This document shows positions 50,248-58,726 of a stretch of 64,000 bases of DNA, piece after piece (the stretch's first letter is position 1; every line of letters starts with the position of its first letter). The notes beneath the pieces are model-generated. The model saw only the letters and a program-made list of their open reading frames with translations, was not told where the DNA came from and searched no databases. The DNA comes from Planctomycetes bacterium ADurb.Bin069. Its GTDB lineage: Bacteria > Planctomycetota > UBA8108 > UBA8890 > UBA8898. The stretch spans positions 22,533-86,532 of the forward strand of contig MWEK01000018.1 in assembly GCA_002070955.1 (NCBI GenBank), written 5' to 3'. The translations under genes were made by a program, and so were the position numbers.

Positions 50248-53200
50248 ATGATCGAGCGCATGACGCGCGCGCTGCTCGCGCATCGGCTGCTCGTGATCAT
50301 GGCCGCCGGGGGCGTGGCCGCGGGAGGGTTCGTCGCGTGGACGTTGCTGCCCATCGATGCCTTTCCCGACGTCACGAACGTCCAGGTGATGATCCTGACG
50401 CCGGCGCCGGGGCTCGCGGCGGTGGACGTCGAGGAGCGCGTGAGCTTTCCCATCGAGCTCGCCATGCGGGGGCTGCCCAAGGTCAGGCAGGTGCGCTCCC
50501 TCTCCCGCGCCGAACTGTCGCAAGTGGTGATCGTCTTCGAGGATGGCGCGGACACCTACTGGACGCGCCAGGTGGTGTTCGAGCGCCTGGAGGTGGCGCG
50601 CGCGAACCTTCCGCCCGGCTTGGAGCCGGAGCTCGGGCCGATTTCGACGGGTTTGGGCGAGATCTTCCAGTACACGCTGGAGAGCGACCGGCACGATCTC
50701 ATGGAGCTCAGGAGTCTGCAGGACTGGCTGGTGGCGCCGCGCCTGAAGCCGCTGGCGGGGGTGAACGAGGTCAACAGCTTCGGCGGCGCGGTGAAGCAGT
50801 ACCAGGTGCTGCTCGATCCCGCCAAGCTGCTCAAGTACGGCGTGGCGCCGCGGGAGGTCGTGGAGGCCGTCGAGCGCGGCAATGCCAACGCCGCCGGCGG
50901 CGTCATCGTCGAGGGGTGGGAGCAGGTGTACCTCCGCGGCGTGGGGCTGCTGCGCGATATACCCGATATCGAGCGCATCGTCCTCAAGGACGCCGGGGGC
51001 ACGCCGGTCTACGTCCGCGATGTGGCCGATGTGGTCATCGGCGCCGCGCCGCGGCAGGGCGCGGTCACCCGCGACGGCCGGGGCGAGACGGTGGCGGGCA
51101 TGGTCATCATGCTCAAGGGCGCGAACTCCCGCGAGGTCGTCGACCGGGTCAAGGAGGCGGTCCGGCGCATCGGCGGCGCGCTGCCCGAGGGCGCGCGGAT
51201 CGACGTTTTCTACGACCGCACGTCGCTGATCGAGGCCTGTATCGCCACGGTGAGGAACGCGCTCCTGGAAGGCGCGGTGTTCGTGATCCTGGTTCTCTTT
51301 CTCTTCGTGGCCGAGCTCCGAACCGCGCTGGTCGTCCTATGCTCCCTTCCGTTGACTTTCCTGGCCAGCTTCATCGTCATGGGCTGGACCGGGTTGAGCT
51401 CAAACCTCATGAGCCTGGGAGGGCTGGCCTTCTCGGTGGGCATGGTGGTGGACGCCTCCATCGTCATCGTCGAGAACAGCCGCCGCGTCCTGTCATCGAG
51501 CGCGGGCGATGACGCCGATGCCCTGGTCGCGGCCGCGACGGGGGAGGTGGGTCGTCCGACGGCTTTCTCGGTGTTGATCATCGCGATCATCCTGGTGCCC
51601 CTCTTCACGCTCCAAGACATCGAGGGGAAGATGTTCGCGCCCCTGGCCGCGACGATGCTCATCGCGCTGCTGGTCTCCCTCGCGGTGGCGCTGACGGCGA
51701 TGCCGGCCTTGGGGCGGATGCTGCTCCCGCGCCGCGCCGTGCGGGAATTTCCCTTCGTGCGCCGCATTCGAAGCGGGTATCTCGCGCTGCTGGACGGGGC
51801 CTGCGCCCGTCCGGGCTTGGTCATGGCGGTCTCGGCGGTGGTGCTCGCGGCGGCCTGCGCCGTCGCGCCCATGATCGGGACGGAGTTCATGCCCTCCCTG
51901 GACGAGGGCGCCATCGCGATCAACGCGGTCAGGCTGCCGAACGCCGCCCTCGACGGCGCCGTCCGGGTAAGCGATTTCATCGAATCCCGCCTGCGGAAGT
52001 TCCCCGAGGTCGAGACGGTGGTGTCCAAGACGGGCCGCGCCGAGGTCTCCGAGGATCCCATGGGGCCGGAGCAGACGGACATCTTGATCATGCTGAAACC
52101 GCGGCGCTCCTGGACCGGCGGCCGGGACAAGGCCGCGCTGGTCGCGGCGATCAGGACCGAGCTGGAGGCCGTCCCGGGGCTGCGGCTCTCGTTTTCGCAG
52201 CCTATCGCCCTACGGGTGAACGAGCTGGTGTCGGGCGTCAAGAGCGATCTCGCGGTGAAGGTGTTCGGCGAGGACTTCGCGACCCTGGCCGAGCAGGCCC
52301 AAGCCATCGCCGGGGCGATGGCGGGCGTCGCGGGCGCCCGGGATGTCAAGGTCGAGCAGATCGCGGGCATGACCCAGTTGGACGCCGTCATCGACCGCGA
52401 GGCGGCCGCCCGCCACGGCATCAGGATCGCGGACATCAACGCGGCGATCGAGATCGGCGCGGCGGGCGTCGAGGCGACGACGCTCATCGAGGGGCAGCGC
52501 CGCGTCGCCGTCGCCGTGCGGTTCGCGCCCGAGGCGCGGAGCGACGCGGCGGCGATCGAGCGCATCCTCGTGGTCGCGCCCAACGGCCGGCGGGTGCCGC
52601 TGGGCCAGCTCGCGCGCCTCGAGCGGGTCGAGCAGCCCGGACAAATCAGCCGCGAGAACGGCGTCCGGCGGGTGGTCGTGGAATGTAACGTCGGCGGGCG
52701 CGATCTAGGCTCCTTCGTCCGAGACGTGGAGCGCGCGGTGGCGCCCATCACGGCGGCGCTCCCGCCGGGGTATTTCCTGGAATACGGCGGGCAGTTCGAG
52801 AACCAGATGCGCGCCATGGGGCAGCTCGCCATCGTGGTGCCCGTGGCGCTGCTCCTGATCTTCGTCCTCCTTTTCCTGGCGCTGGGTTCGGTGCGCCATT
52901 CGCTGCTCGTCCTTTTGAACCTGCCCTTCGCGCTCGTGGGGGGCGTGTTCGCGGCGGCGGCTTTCGGCCTGCCGCTCTCGGTCTCGGCGGCGGTGGCCTG
53001 CATCGTGCTTCTGGGCATCGCCGTTCAGAACGGCGTCGTGCTCGCCGCTTACTTCCGGCAGTTGCGGCAGGCGGGCGCGCCCCTCGCCGAGGCGGTGCGC
53101 ACCGGGTGCGACGTGCGCTTCCGGCCCCTGGTCATGACGGCGCTCACGAGTTTCATCGGCCACCTCCCGATGATTTACTCCACCGGGGCGGGGGTGGAGA

Positions 53201-53325
53201 TCCAGAAGCCCCTGGCCGTCGTCGTGATGGGCGGCCTGGTGACCTCGACGCTGCTGACTTTGATCGTCCTGCCGGCGGTCTACCTGTTCGTCGAGAAACG
53301 GCTCGGCGGTAAAGTCGCCGCTTGA
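50248..53325 (+). CDS. czcA: CzcA-type heavy-metal-efflux RND transporter
   Basis: 1025 residues, 12 membrane helices, proton-driven metal export. Family marks: IDAFPDVTNVQVMILTPAPGLAAVDVEERVSFPIE at the N-terminus, APREVVEAVERGNANAAGG, and the TM4 segment SLGGLAFSVGMVVDASIVIVENSRR. TM4 keeps the second Asp (VVDASIVIVEN), but the first Asp of the Zn/Co/Cd group motif DFGxxxDGA is replaced by Ser. It therefore does not match the zinc-cobalt-cadmium signature and may move other metals, which is an inference from the published RND metal-group motifs. AGGAGACGACG precedes the ATG. No regulator gene is adjacent. Confidence 0.9.
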   Translation: MIERMTRALLAHRLLVIMAAGGVAAGGFVAWTLLPIDAFPDVTNVQVMILTPAPGLAAVDVEERVSFPIELAMRGLPKVRQVRSLSRAELSQVVIVFEDGADTYWTRQVVFERLEVARANLPPGLEPELGPISTGLGEIFQYTLESDRHDLMELRSLQDWLVAPRLKPLAGVNEVNSFGGAVKQYQVLLDPAKLLKYGVAPREVVEAVERGNANAAGGVIVEGWEQVYLRGVGLLRDIPDIERIVLKDAGGTPVYVRDVADVVIGAAPRQGAVTRDGRGETVAGMVIMLKGANSREVVDRVKEAVRRIGGALPEGARIDVFYDRTSLIEACIATVRNALLEGAVFVILVLFLFVAELRTALVVLCSLPLTFLASFIVMGWTGLSSNLMSLGGLAFSVGMVVDASIVIVENSRRVLSSSAGDDADALVAAATGEVGRPTAFSVLIIAIILVPLFTLQDIEGKMFAPLAATMLIALLVSLAVALTAMPALGRMLLPRRAVREFPFVRRIRSGYLALLDGACARPGLVMAVSAVVLAAACAVAPMIGTEFMPSLDEGAIAINAVRLPNAALDGAVRVSDFIESRLRKFPEVETVVSKTGRAEVSEDPMGPEQTDILIMLKPRRSWTGGRDKAALVAAIRTELEAVPGLRLSFSQPIALRVNELVSGVKSDLAVKVFGEDFATLAEQAQAIAGAMAGVAGARDVKVEQIAGMTQLDAVIDREAAARHGIRIADINAAIEIGAAGVEATTLIEGQRRVAVAVRFAPEARSDAAAIERILVVAPNGRRVPLGQLARLERVEQPGQISRENGVRRVVVECNVGGRDLGSFVRDVERAVAPITAALPPGYFLEYGGQFENQMRAMGQLAIVVPVALLLIFVLLFLALGSVRHSLLVLLNLPFALVGGVFAAAAFGLPLSVSAAVACIVLLGIAVQNGVVLAAYFRQLRQAGAPLAEAVRTGCDVRFRPLVMTALTSFIGHLPMIYSTGAGVEIQKPLAVVVMGGLVTSTLLTLIVLPAVYLFVEKRLGGKVAA

Positions 53326-53336
53326 AGGGAGCCGGA

Positions 53337-53390
53337 GGCGCAAAGGGCGGGGTGCGCCCTAGGCGCTCCCGCGAGGCGCCGATTTGCGCC
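53337..53390. terminator. Large inverted repeat between convergent czcA and cobO
   Basis: GGCGCAAA (53337-53344) pairs perfectly with TTTGCGCC (53383-53390). Inside are AGGGCG/CGCCCT and GGCG/CGCC stems. No T-tract. Possible bidirectional terminator. Confidence 0.4.
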
Positions 53391-53416
53391 GCGAGGCTTC
53401 GGCCGCGCGGTCCGCG

Positions 53417-53965
53417 TCAGAACTCGATGCCCTCCCGCGCGGGCACGCCCGCCGCGAAGTAATGCTTGACGGCGCGCATCTCCGTCACCAGATCGGCGCG
53501 GGCGGCGAGGCGTTCGTCGGCGTTCCGGCCGGTGATGACGAGTTCGACGCCGGGGGGTTTGGCGTCGATGAGCGCCAACAGCGCCTCGACGTCGAGCAGC
53601 CCGAGCGCGGCGGCGGTCGCGGCCTCGTCCAGGATCACCACCCGCCGGCGCCCTTCGGCCAGGACGCTCCGCGCGCAGTCAAGGCCTTCCCGCGCCGCGG
53701 CGATGTCCTCGGGGGCGGGCGCGCCCGTGACGAAGCCCGGCCGCCCGAAGGGGCGCACCTCGACCAGCGGCGCGAGACGCGCTAGCGCCGCGCGCTCCGC
53801 CGAGGGGCGCCCCTTGGCGAATTGCGCGATAAAAACGGGCAGCCCGGCGCCGGCGGCCCTGAGCGCCAGGCCGAGCGCGGCGCTGGTCTTGCCTTTGCCG
53901 TCGCCGGTGTAAAGGTGCACGTAGCCGCGTTCCCACGCCGCCGGCCGCCGCTCGGGTTCGTTCAT
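53417..53965 (-). CDS. cobO: Cob(I)alamin adenosyltransferase, CobO/BtuR type
   Basis: 182 residues. Transfers the adenosyl group from ATP to cob(I)alamin or cobinamide. N-terminal basic tail, then the P-loop YTGDGKGKTSAALG (about 19-32), PVFIAQFAKG, VVILDEAATAAALGLLDVEALL (Walker B-like) and VELVITGRNADERLAARADLVTEM, all characteristic of CobO/CobA. GGGGAGG precedes the ATG, which overlaps the stop of the permease gene by 4 bases. As last gene of the importer operon it points to corrinoid as the transported substrate. Confidence 0.94.
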   Translation of the reverse strand: MNEPERRPAAWERGYVHLYTGDGKGKTSAALGLALRAAGAGLPVFIAQFAKGRPSAERAALARLAPLVEVRPFGRPGFVTGAPAPEDIAAAREGLDCARSVLAEGRRRVVILDEAATAAALGLLDVEALLALIDAKPPGVELVITGRNADERLAARADLVTEMRAVKHYFAAGVPAREGIEF

Positions 53966-54984
53966 GCCGGATCCTCCCCAGGGACGCGATCCCGGCGCCG
54001 CCGGCCGGCCAGGAGCCACAGGAAGAACGGGCCGCCGAGGAGCGCCGTGATGACGCCGACGGGTATTTCCGCCGGCGCGATGATCGTCCGCGCGAAAGCG
54101 TCGCAAGCCGCCAGAAAGGCGCCGCCGGCAAGCAGCGACGCCGGCACCAGCAGCCGGTTGTTGGGGCTGACGGCCAGGCGGCACATGTGGGGGACCATCA
54201 TGCCGACGAAGCCGATCGGCCCGCAGAGCGCCACGATGCCGCCCACCATGAGGGAGACGGCGAAGAACAGCACGGCCTGGACGCGCCTCACGCCGACGCC
54301 GCGGCTTGCCGCCAGGTCTTCGCCCGTGGCAAGCAGATTCAACTCGTGGGTGAAAGCCAGGATGATGGCGCTGCCCGATGCCACGAAGGGCGCCAGCGCG
54401 AGGACTCCCGCGAAGCCGTCGGTCTTCTGCAGGCCGCCCATGAGCCATCTTACGATCAGGAAGGAGCGGGTAAAATCGGCGAGGTAATGCAGGAAGAGCA
54501 GCAGGCTGGAGAAGAAAAAGCTGAGGGCGACGCCCGCCAGAAGGAGCACGGCGATGGAGCGCTCCGGATGGCTGCGCGCCAGGCCGTAGACGATGAGGAT
54601 CGCGAGCAACGCGCCGGCCAGGGCGCAGACGGCGCCGCCGGGGAGCCACAGAATCGCCGCCGGGAGGCCGAGCTGAATGGACAGCGCCGCGCCGAAGGCG
54701 GCGCCGCTGGAAACCCCCAGGGTGAACGGCGTAGCCAGGGGGTTGCGAAACATGGCCTGGAAGGCCGCCCCCGCGGCGGCCAGTCCGGCGCCGGCGAGAA
54801 ATCCCAACAGGACGCGCGGCACGCGGAAGCGCCAGAAGATCTCGGCGTCGGCGGTGCCCGAGAAAGGCGCGAACGCGGCGGCCGGCGGCGTGGCGCCGTA
54901 GCCGATCCACGGCGCGGCGAGGGCGACGGCCAGGGCGCAAACCGCGAGCACGGCGAGCCTCCGGCCGGGATTCACGGCGCCCAT
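53962..54984 (-). CDS. btuC: FecCD/BtuC-family ABC importer permease
   Basis: 340 residues, about 9-10 membrane helices. Family signatures: FRVPRVLLGFLAGAGLAAAGAAFQAMFRNPLATPFTLGVSSGAAFGAAL (visible in parts), WLMGGLQKTDG, GVGVRRVQAVLFFAVSLMVGG, GPIGFVGMMVPHMCRL (coupling-helix region) and EIPVGVITALLGGPFFLWLL at the end. Transports corrinoid or siderophore across the inner membrane with the neighbouring ATPase and binding protein. The link to cobO favours cobalamin. The start overlaps the ATPase gene by 13 bases, with GGAGG upstream. Confidence 0.88.
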   Translation of the reverse strand: MGAVNPGRRLAVLAVCALAVALAAPWIGYGATPPAAAFAPFSGTADAEIFWRFRVPRVLLGFLAGAGLAAAGAAFQAMFRNPLATPFTLGVSSGAAFGAALSIQLGLPAAILWLPGGAVCALAGALLAILIVYGLARSHPERSIAVLLLAGVALSFFFSSLLLFLHYLADFTRSFLIVRWLMGGLQKTDGFAGVLALAPFVASGSAIILAFTHELNLLATGEDLAASRGVGVRRVQAVLFFAVSLMVGGIVALCGPIGFVGMMVPHMCRLAVSPNNRLLVPASLLAGGAFLAACDAFARTIIAPAEIPVGVITALLGGPFFLWLLAGRRRRDRVPGEDPA

Positions 54985-55766
54985 GGAGGGGCCTCCGGCA
55001 CGATGAGCGGCGTGCCCGTCCGGGGGTGGGGCGCCAACAGGAATTCGCGGCCGTACACGCGCGCGAGCACCGCGTTGTCCATGAAGGCGCGCGCGGATCC
55101 GGCGTACACGACCGTGCCGGCCCCCAGGGCGAAGATGCGCGCGCTGGCCAGGGCGGCGGCATTGATATCGTGGGTGACGGCGACGACCGTCGCGCCCCGC
55201 TCGCGGGTCACGCGGGTGAGCAGGCGCGCCACCTCGTCCTGGTACCCCGGATCGAGGAACGTGGTCGGTTCGTCGAGGAGCAGAATCCGCGGCTCCTGAG
55301 CCAGCGCCGCGGCGATGAAGGCCTTCTGGCACTCGCCGCCGCTCAGGGTCGGCATGGCGCGCTCGGCGAAAGGCTCCATGCCGGTGTCGGCCAGGGCGCG
55401 CTCCACGGCGTCGCGATCCGAGGACGCCGGCGGGCTGAAGGCGCGCAAGTAGGGATAGCGCCCCATCATCACGAACTCGCGCACGGTGAAGGGGGCGAGG
55501 GAGCGGTCCCCCTGGGGGACGTAGCCCACCAGGCGCGCCAGTTCCTTGGGCTTATAGGCGCCCAGGTCCTTGCCGAAGACCCTGATGCTTCCCGACGCGG
55601 GGCGGCAGGCGCGAATGAGGCATCGGAGCAGGGTCGTCTTGCCGGCGCCGTTCGGTCCGACGACGGAGATGTGCTCGCCCTCGCCGGCCGTCAATGTGAC
55701 GCCGTCCAGAACGGCGCGGTCTCCGGCGTGCACGCGCAGATCGGCGATGGCCAGGGCGGCGTTCAT
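54972..55766 (-). CDS. btuD: FecE/BtuD-family ABC importer ATP-binding protein
   Basis: 264 residues. Walker A GPNGAGKTTLLRCL (37-45 onward), Q-loop YVPQGDRSLAPFTVREFVMMGRYPYL (the vitamin B12/iron family hallmark), signature LSGGECQKAFIAAALAQEP, Walker B ILLLDEPTTFLDP and switch His in VAVTHDI. The normal LSGGExQR is LSGGECQK here, a common variant. It lies between the binding protein and permease genes with overlaps on both sides (ATGA with the binding protein gene), so the operon is translationally coupled. Confidence 0.92.
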   Translation of the reverse strand: MNAALAIADLRVHAGDRAVLDGVTLTAGEGEHISVVGPNGAGKTTLLRCLIRACRPASGSIRVFGKDLGAYKPKELARLVGYVPQGDRSLAPFTVREFVMMGRYPYLRAFSPPASSDRDAVERALADTGMEPFAERAMPTLSGGECQKAFIAAALAQEPRILLLDEPTTFLDPGYQDEVARLLTRVTRERGATVVAVTHDINAAALASARIFALGAGTVVYAGSARAFMDNAVLARVYGREFLLAPHPRTGTPLIVPEAPPWAP

Positions 55767-56677
55767 GGCTGCGCGGCGTCCGCCTCGGGGTGGATCGCCG
55801 CCAAGAGGCGCTCGGCGATTGCCGCGATGCGCGGCCCCGGAATCATCATGAAAGGTTCGCGGAAGATGTAAATGCGGCCCGCGCGGGCCGCGGACACGGC
55901 GCGCAGCGACTGCCAGTCGGAGCGCACGGCGGCGTCGCTCTCGCCGGCGGGGGCCGCCGCCCGGAATTCGATGATGACCTCGGGGTCGAGCTTGACGATG
56001 CTCTCGGCGCCCAGGAGGGGGAAAAGCGGCGCGGCGGCTTCGTACACGTTGCGCCCGCCGGCCAAGGCGAGCAGCGCGTCGTAAAAGCCGTCCTTGCCGG
56101 CGATGCAGACCTCCGCGATACGCCCCGCGGGCCGGTCGATGCAGAGCAACGCGCGCACGCGGGGCCGTTCGCGGGCGATGCGCTCGACGCGCTCGAGGCG
56201 CGCGCGGATTTCGGCGGCGAGGCGCGCGGCGGCGGGCCGCGCCCCGGCGGCGCCCCCGATGGATTCGACGGATTCGATGATGCCGCCGATCGACGCGTGG
56301 TCGACGATGAGCGCGGGAATTCCGAGGCTCGCCAGCGCGCGGGCGGCGTCGGCGTGCGAAGTCGGCATCACCGCCAGGTCCGGCGCCACCGCGAGCATGG
56401 CCTCGAAGTTCGGGTCGATGAGGCCGCCCAGGCGGGGAATCGAGGCGGCCTGGGGCGGGAGCGCGCAGTAATCGGTGGCTCCGACGATGCGGCCGCCGGC
56501 ACCGACCGCGAAGAGGATCTCCGTCACGCTGGGGGCGAGGGAGATGATGCGCAGCGCCGGGCGTTCGGGCGCCGGACGCCCGCCTGAGCCCGAGCGGGCG
56601 GCGACGAGCGCGCTGCCCGCGCCGCAGAGCGCGAAGGCGAGGACGGCGAAGACGACGAGGCACACGCTGCGCTTCAC
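55763..56677 (-). CDS. btuF: BtuF/FecB-type substrate-binding protein of the ABC importer
   Basis: 304 residues from a GTG with GAAGGAG upstream (CGCCC spacer). The signal peptide/anchor SVCLVVFAVLAFALCGAG has no clear lipobox at the cut. The class III binding-protein fold is shown by RIISLAPSVTEILFAVGAGGRIVGATDYC, LGGLIDPNFEAMLAVAPDLAVM and the long inter-lobe helix ARLAAEIRARLERVERIA. SDWQSLRAVSAARAGRIYIF is the standard C-lobe end. It delivers the ligand (probably corrinoid) to BtuCD. No cobalamin riboswitch motif is seen in the 137 bases upstream. An in-frame ATG at 56755 would add 26 non-family residues and is rejected. Confidence 0.88.
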   Translation of the reverse strand: MKRSVCLVVFAVLAFALCGAGSALVAARSGSGGRPAPERPALRIISLAPSVTEILFAVGAGGRIVGATDYCALPPQAASIPRLGGLIDPNFEAMLAVAPDLAVMPTSHADAARALASLGIPALIVDHASIGGIIESVESIGGAAGARPAAARLAAEIRARLERVERIARERPRVRALLCIDRPAGRIAEVCIAGKDGFYDALLALAGGRNVYEAAAPLFPLLGAESIVKLDPEVIIEFRAAAPAGESDAAVRSDWQSLRAVSAARAGRIYIFREPFMMIPGPRIAAIAERLLAAIHPEADAAQP

Positions 56678-56814
56678 GGGCGCTCCTTCGCCCTGGCCGC
56701 CGGGGCCGGGGCACGGTACCATGGATCCACCGGCACGAGCCTTATTGTGCGGCATCGCCGCGCCCGGCGCGAGCCCTCGCGCCGCCGCGGGGGAGGCGCC
56801 CCGGAGTAGGCCCT

Positions 56815-57219
56815 ATGTTCACGCATGCGACGGCGATCAAGCTGTATCACACCGATGCGGCCGGAAGACTTTTTTTCGGCCACGTCTTCTTCCTGGCTCA
56901 CGACGCCTTCGAGGCCTTCGCCGCCCGCGCGGGGCTCGGGGTCGACCGCCTGCTGGCCGGCGCCGCCTACCTGCTCCCCGTCGTGCACGCGGAGGCGGAT
57001 TTCGCCAGGCCCGCGGGCGCCGGCGACGGCGTGACGGTGTGCATGACCTGCGAGCGCGTGGGCGCGAGGTCCTTCACGCTGGCCTACCGCTTCGTCGATG
57101 GCGAGGGGCGCGAAGTCTGCCGCGCGCGCATCGTCCACGCCTCCGTCGACAGGGCGACGGGCGCGGCGATTCCGGTGCCGGAAGAGGTGCGGGCGGCGCT
57201 CGAAGCGCTGGGCTCCTGA
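56815..57219 (+). CDS. menI: Hot-dog thioesterase, probable 1,4-dihydroxy-2-naphthoyl-CoA hydrolase
   Basis: 134 residues, 4-hydroxybenzoyl-CoA thioesterase family. The signature YHTDAAGRLFFGHVFFLAHDAFEAF (D-x-x-G with the active-site acid region) begins the protein, and VTVCMTCERVGARSFTLAYRF is the central sheet. Length and fold match DHNA-CoA thioesterases (MenI/YdiI-like). Because the remaining men genes lie next door, hydrolysis of DHNA-CoA to DHNA is the likely role. That is inference from context, since the sequence alone fits several acyl-CoA substrates. It is transcribed opposite to the men operon and meets menE tail-to-tail. Confidence 0.75.
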   Translation: MFTHATAIKLYHTDAAGRLFFGHVFFLAHDAFEAFAARAGLGVDRLLAGAAYLLPVVHAEADFARPAGAGDGVTVCMTCERVGARSFTLAYRFVDGEGREVCRARIVHASVDRATGAAIPVPEEVRAALEALGS

Positions 57220-57226
57220 GGGCGGG

Positions 57227-57260
57227 CGCGGCCGCGCGGGGCGCGCCCCGAGCGGCCGCG
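57227..57260. terminator. Perfect inverted repeat between convergent menI and menE
   Basis: CGCGGCCGC (57227-57235) pairs with GCGGCCGCG (57252-57260). The loop contains the palindrome GGGGCGCGCCCC (57238-57249). There is no T-tract. Possible bidirectional terminator. Confidence 0.45.
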
Positions 57261-57264
57261 GAAG

Positions 57265-58722
57265 TCAGCCGCTTCCCGCTTCTTCGCCGGCGAGCAGCTC
57301 CGCCGCCCGGCGGGCGAACTCGGCCCGCGCGGCCTTTTCGTCGCCCGGGCCGGCGCCGGCGGGCCAAGGCAGAAACCTGCGGGGGATCTTGAAGCGCGCC
57401 AGGCGCGTCCGGAGGAACTCGCGGAGCGCCTCGTCGTCGAGGCGCGCGGCCGCGACGAAGGCGACGGGCCGGTGTCCGAACTCAGGATCGGCGAGAGGCA
57501 CGACGAGGGCCCTGGTGACTCCCGGCGCTTCCATGAGAGCCTGCTCGATCTCCTCGGGGCGGATGTTTTCGCCCCCGGAGATGAACATGGCGTCCTTCCT
57601 TCCCGCGATAGCGCAATGTCCTTCCCCGTCCACCGTGCCGAGGTCGCCGGTAGGGAACCAGCCGTCGGGCGTGCGGACCGGCTCCAGGCCGGCGCCGCGC
57701 ACGTAGCCCCGGCACAAGGGAAGCCCGCGGACGAGGATTTCGCCGTCGGGCGCCGTTGTGACGCGGCGATAGGGCAGCACTCGCGGGCGGCCGGGAGCGG
57801 AGGCATCGGCGGTGGCGATCTGCGAGGCCATCTCGGTGGAGCCGTAGGTGACCAGGGCGGGAATGCCCCGCGCGCGGGCCTCGGCCAGGAGCGCGGCGGA
57901 CGCGGCGGCGCCGCCCACGAGCACGGCGCGCATGGCGGCGAGGCGGGCGGCGGCGCCGGGATTCCCGCACAGGCGCAGCAACTGCGTGGGAACCAGCGAG
58001 AGGTGCGTCGCGGGGAACATCGCGACCAGCGCCTCCAGCGGCGCGCCCGCCGGGCCGCAGGCCACGGCGCCGCCGCCCGCCAGGGCGCGGAAGATCGGCG
58101 CCAGGCCGCCGACGCGGTCCAGCGGGAGCGCCAGGAGCCAGACATCGCCGGGCCCGAAGGGAAGCCGGGCGTTCGCGCCGGCGGCGTTGGCGTAGTGGGC
58201 GCCGAAGGAGTGGAGCACCGCCTTGTTGGGCCCGGCGCTGCCCGAGGTGAAGATGATCGTCGCGTCGCGGGGCCATGGCCCGGGAATCAGCGAAGTCGGG
58301 TCTGTCGGCGCCTCCGAGAACTCCCGCGCCTTGGCGAGGGTGACGATCTCCCCGAGGGGCAGCACCCGGACGGAGGGCGGAAGGTCGCCATGGGCGGCGT
58401 CGCAAACCGCGAGCGAACAACCGCTCGCCAGCAGGTGCGCTGCGATTTGCCGCGGCGGGCAGCGCGGACTCACGGGCACGACCACCGCGCCCGCGCGCCA
58501 CAGGGCCAGGAAGAGAACCACGACCTCGGGCGCGGCGGCGGCGCGCACGGCGACGCGCCGGCCCGGTTCGACGCCCGCGCCGGCGAGGGCGCGCGCGGCG
58601 CGCTCGGCAGAGAGACGGCAGTCTTCCAGCGTGAAGGCGCCGCCGGCCGTGATCAGGAAGGCGCTCCGCAGGGTTTCCGGCGGCCGGTCGAAGAGGAGGC
58701 GCGGCCGCGGGAAGCTGCCCAC
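57265..58722 (-). CDS. menE: o-Succinylbenzoate-CoA ligase
   Basis: 485 residues, ANL adenylating family. Activates o-succinylbenzoate with ATP and CoA. P-loop IIFTSGSAGPNKAVLHS (about 155-170), the AMP-binding YGSTEMASQIA, GWFPTGDLGTVDGEGHCAIAGRKDAMFISGGENIRPEEIEQ (visible in parts, holding the hinge Asp and ribose-binding D) and a short C-terminal lid with VAFVAAARLDDEALREFL. The start is GTG, four bases after the menC stop, with no clear SD, so translation is probably coupled. Last gene of the men operon. Confidence 0.94.
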   Translation of the reverse strand: MGSFPRPRLLFDRPPETLRSAFLITAGGAFTLEDCRLSAERAARALAGAGVEPGRRVAVRAAAAPEVVVLFLALWRAGAVVVPVSPRCPPRQIAAHLLASGCSLAVCDAAHGDLPPSVRVLPLGEIVTLAKAREFSEAPTDPTSLIPGPWPRDATIIFTSGSAGPNKAVLHSFGAHYANAAGANARLPFGPGDVWLLALPLDRVGGLAPIFRALAGGGAVACGPAGAPLEALVAMFPATHLSLVPTQLLRLCGNPGAAARLAAMRAVLVGGAAASAALLAEARARGIPALVTYGSTEMASQIATADASAPGRPRVLPYRRVTTAPDGEILVRGLPLCRGYVRGAGLEPVRTPDGWFPTGDLGTVDGEGHCAIAGRKDAMFISGGENIRPEEIEQALMEAPGVTRALVVPLADPEFGHRPVAFVAAARLDDEALREFLRTRLARFKIPRRFLPWPAGAGPGDEKAARAEFARRAAELLAGEEAGSG

Positions 58723-58726
58723 GCGG

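Noticed and set aside
56678..56814. Cobalamin riboswitch upstream of the btuF-type gene
   Set aside because: The gap is only 137 bases and has no B12-box-like sequence. Substrate assignment rests on CobO instead.
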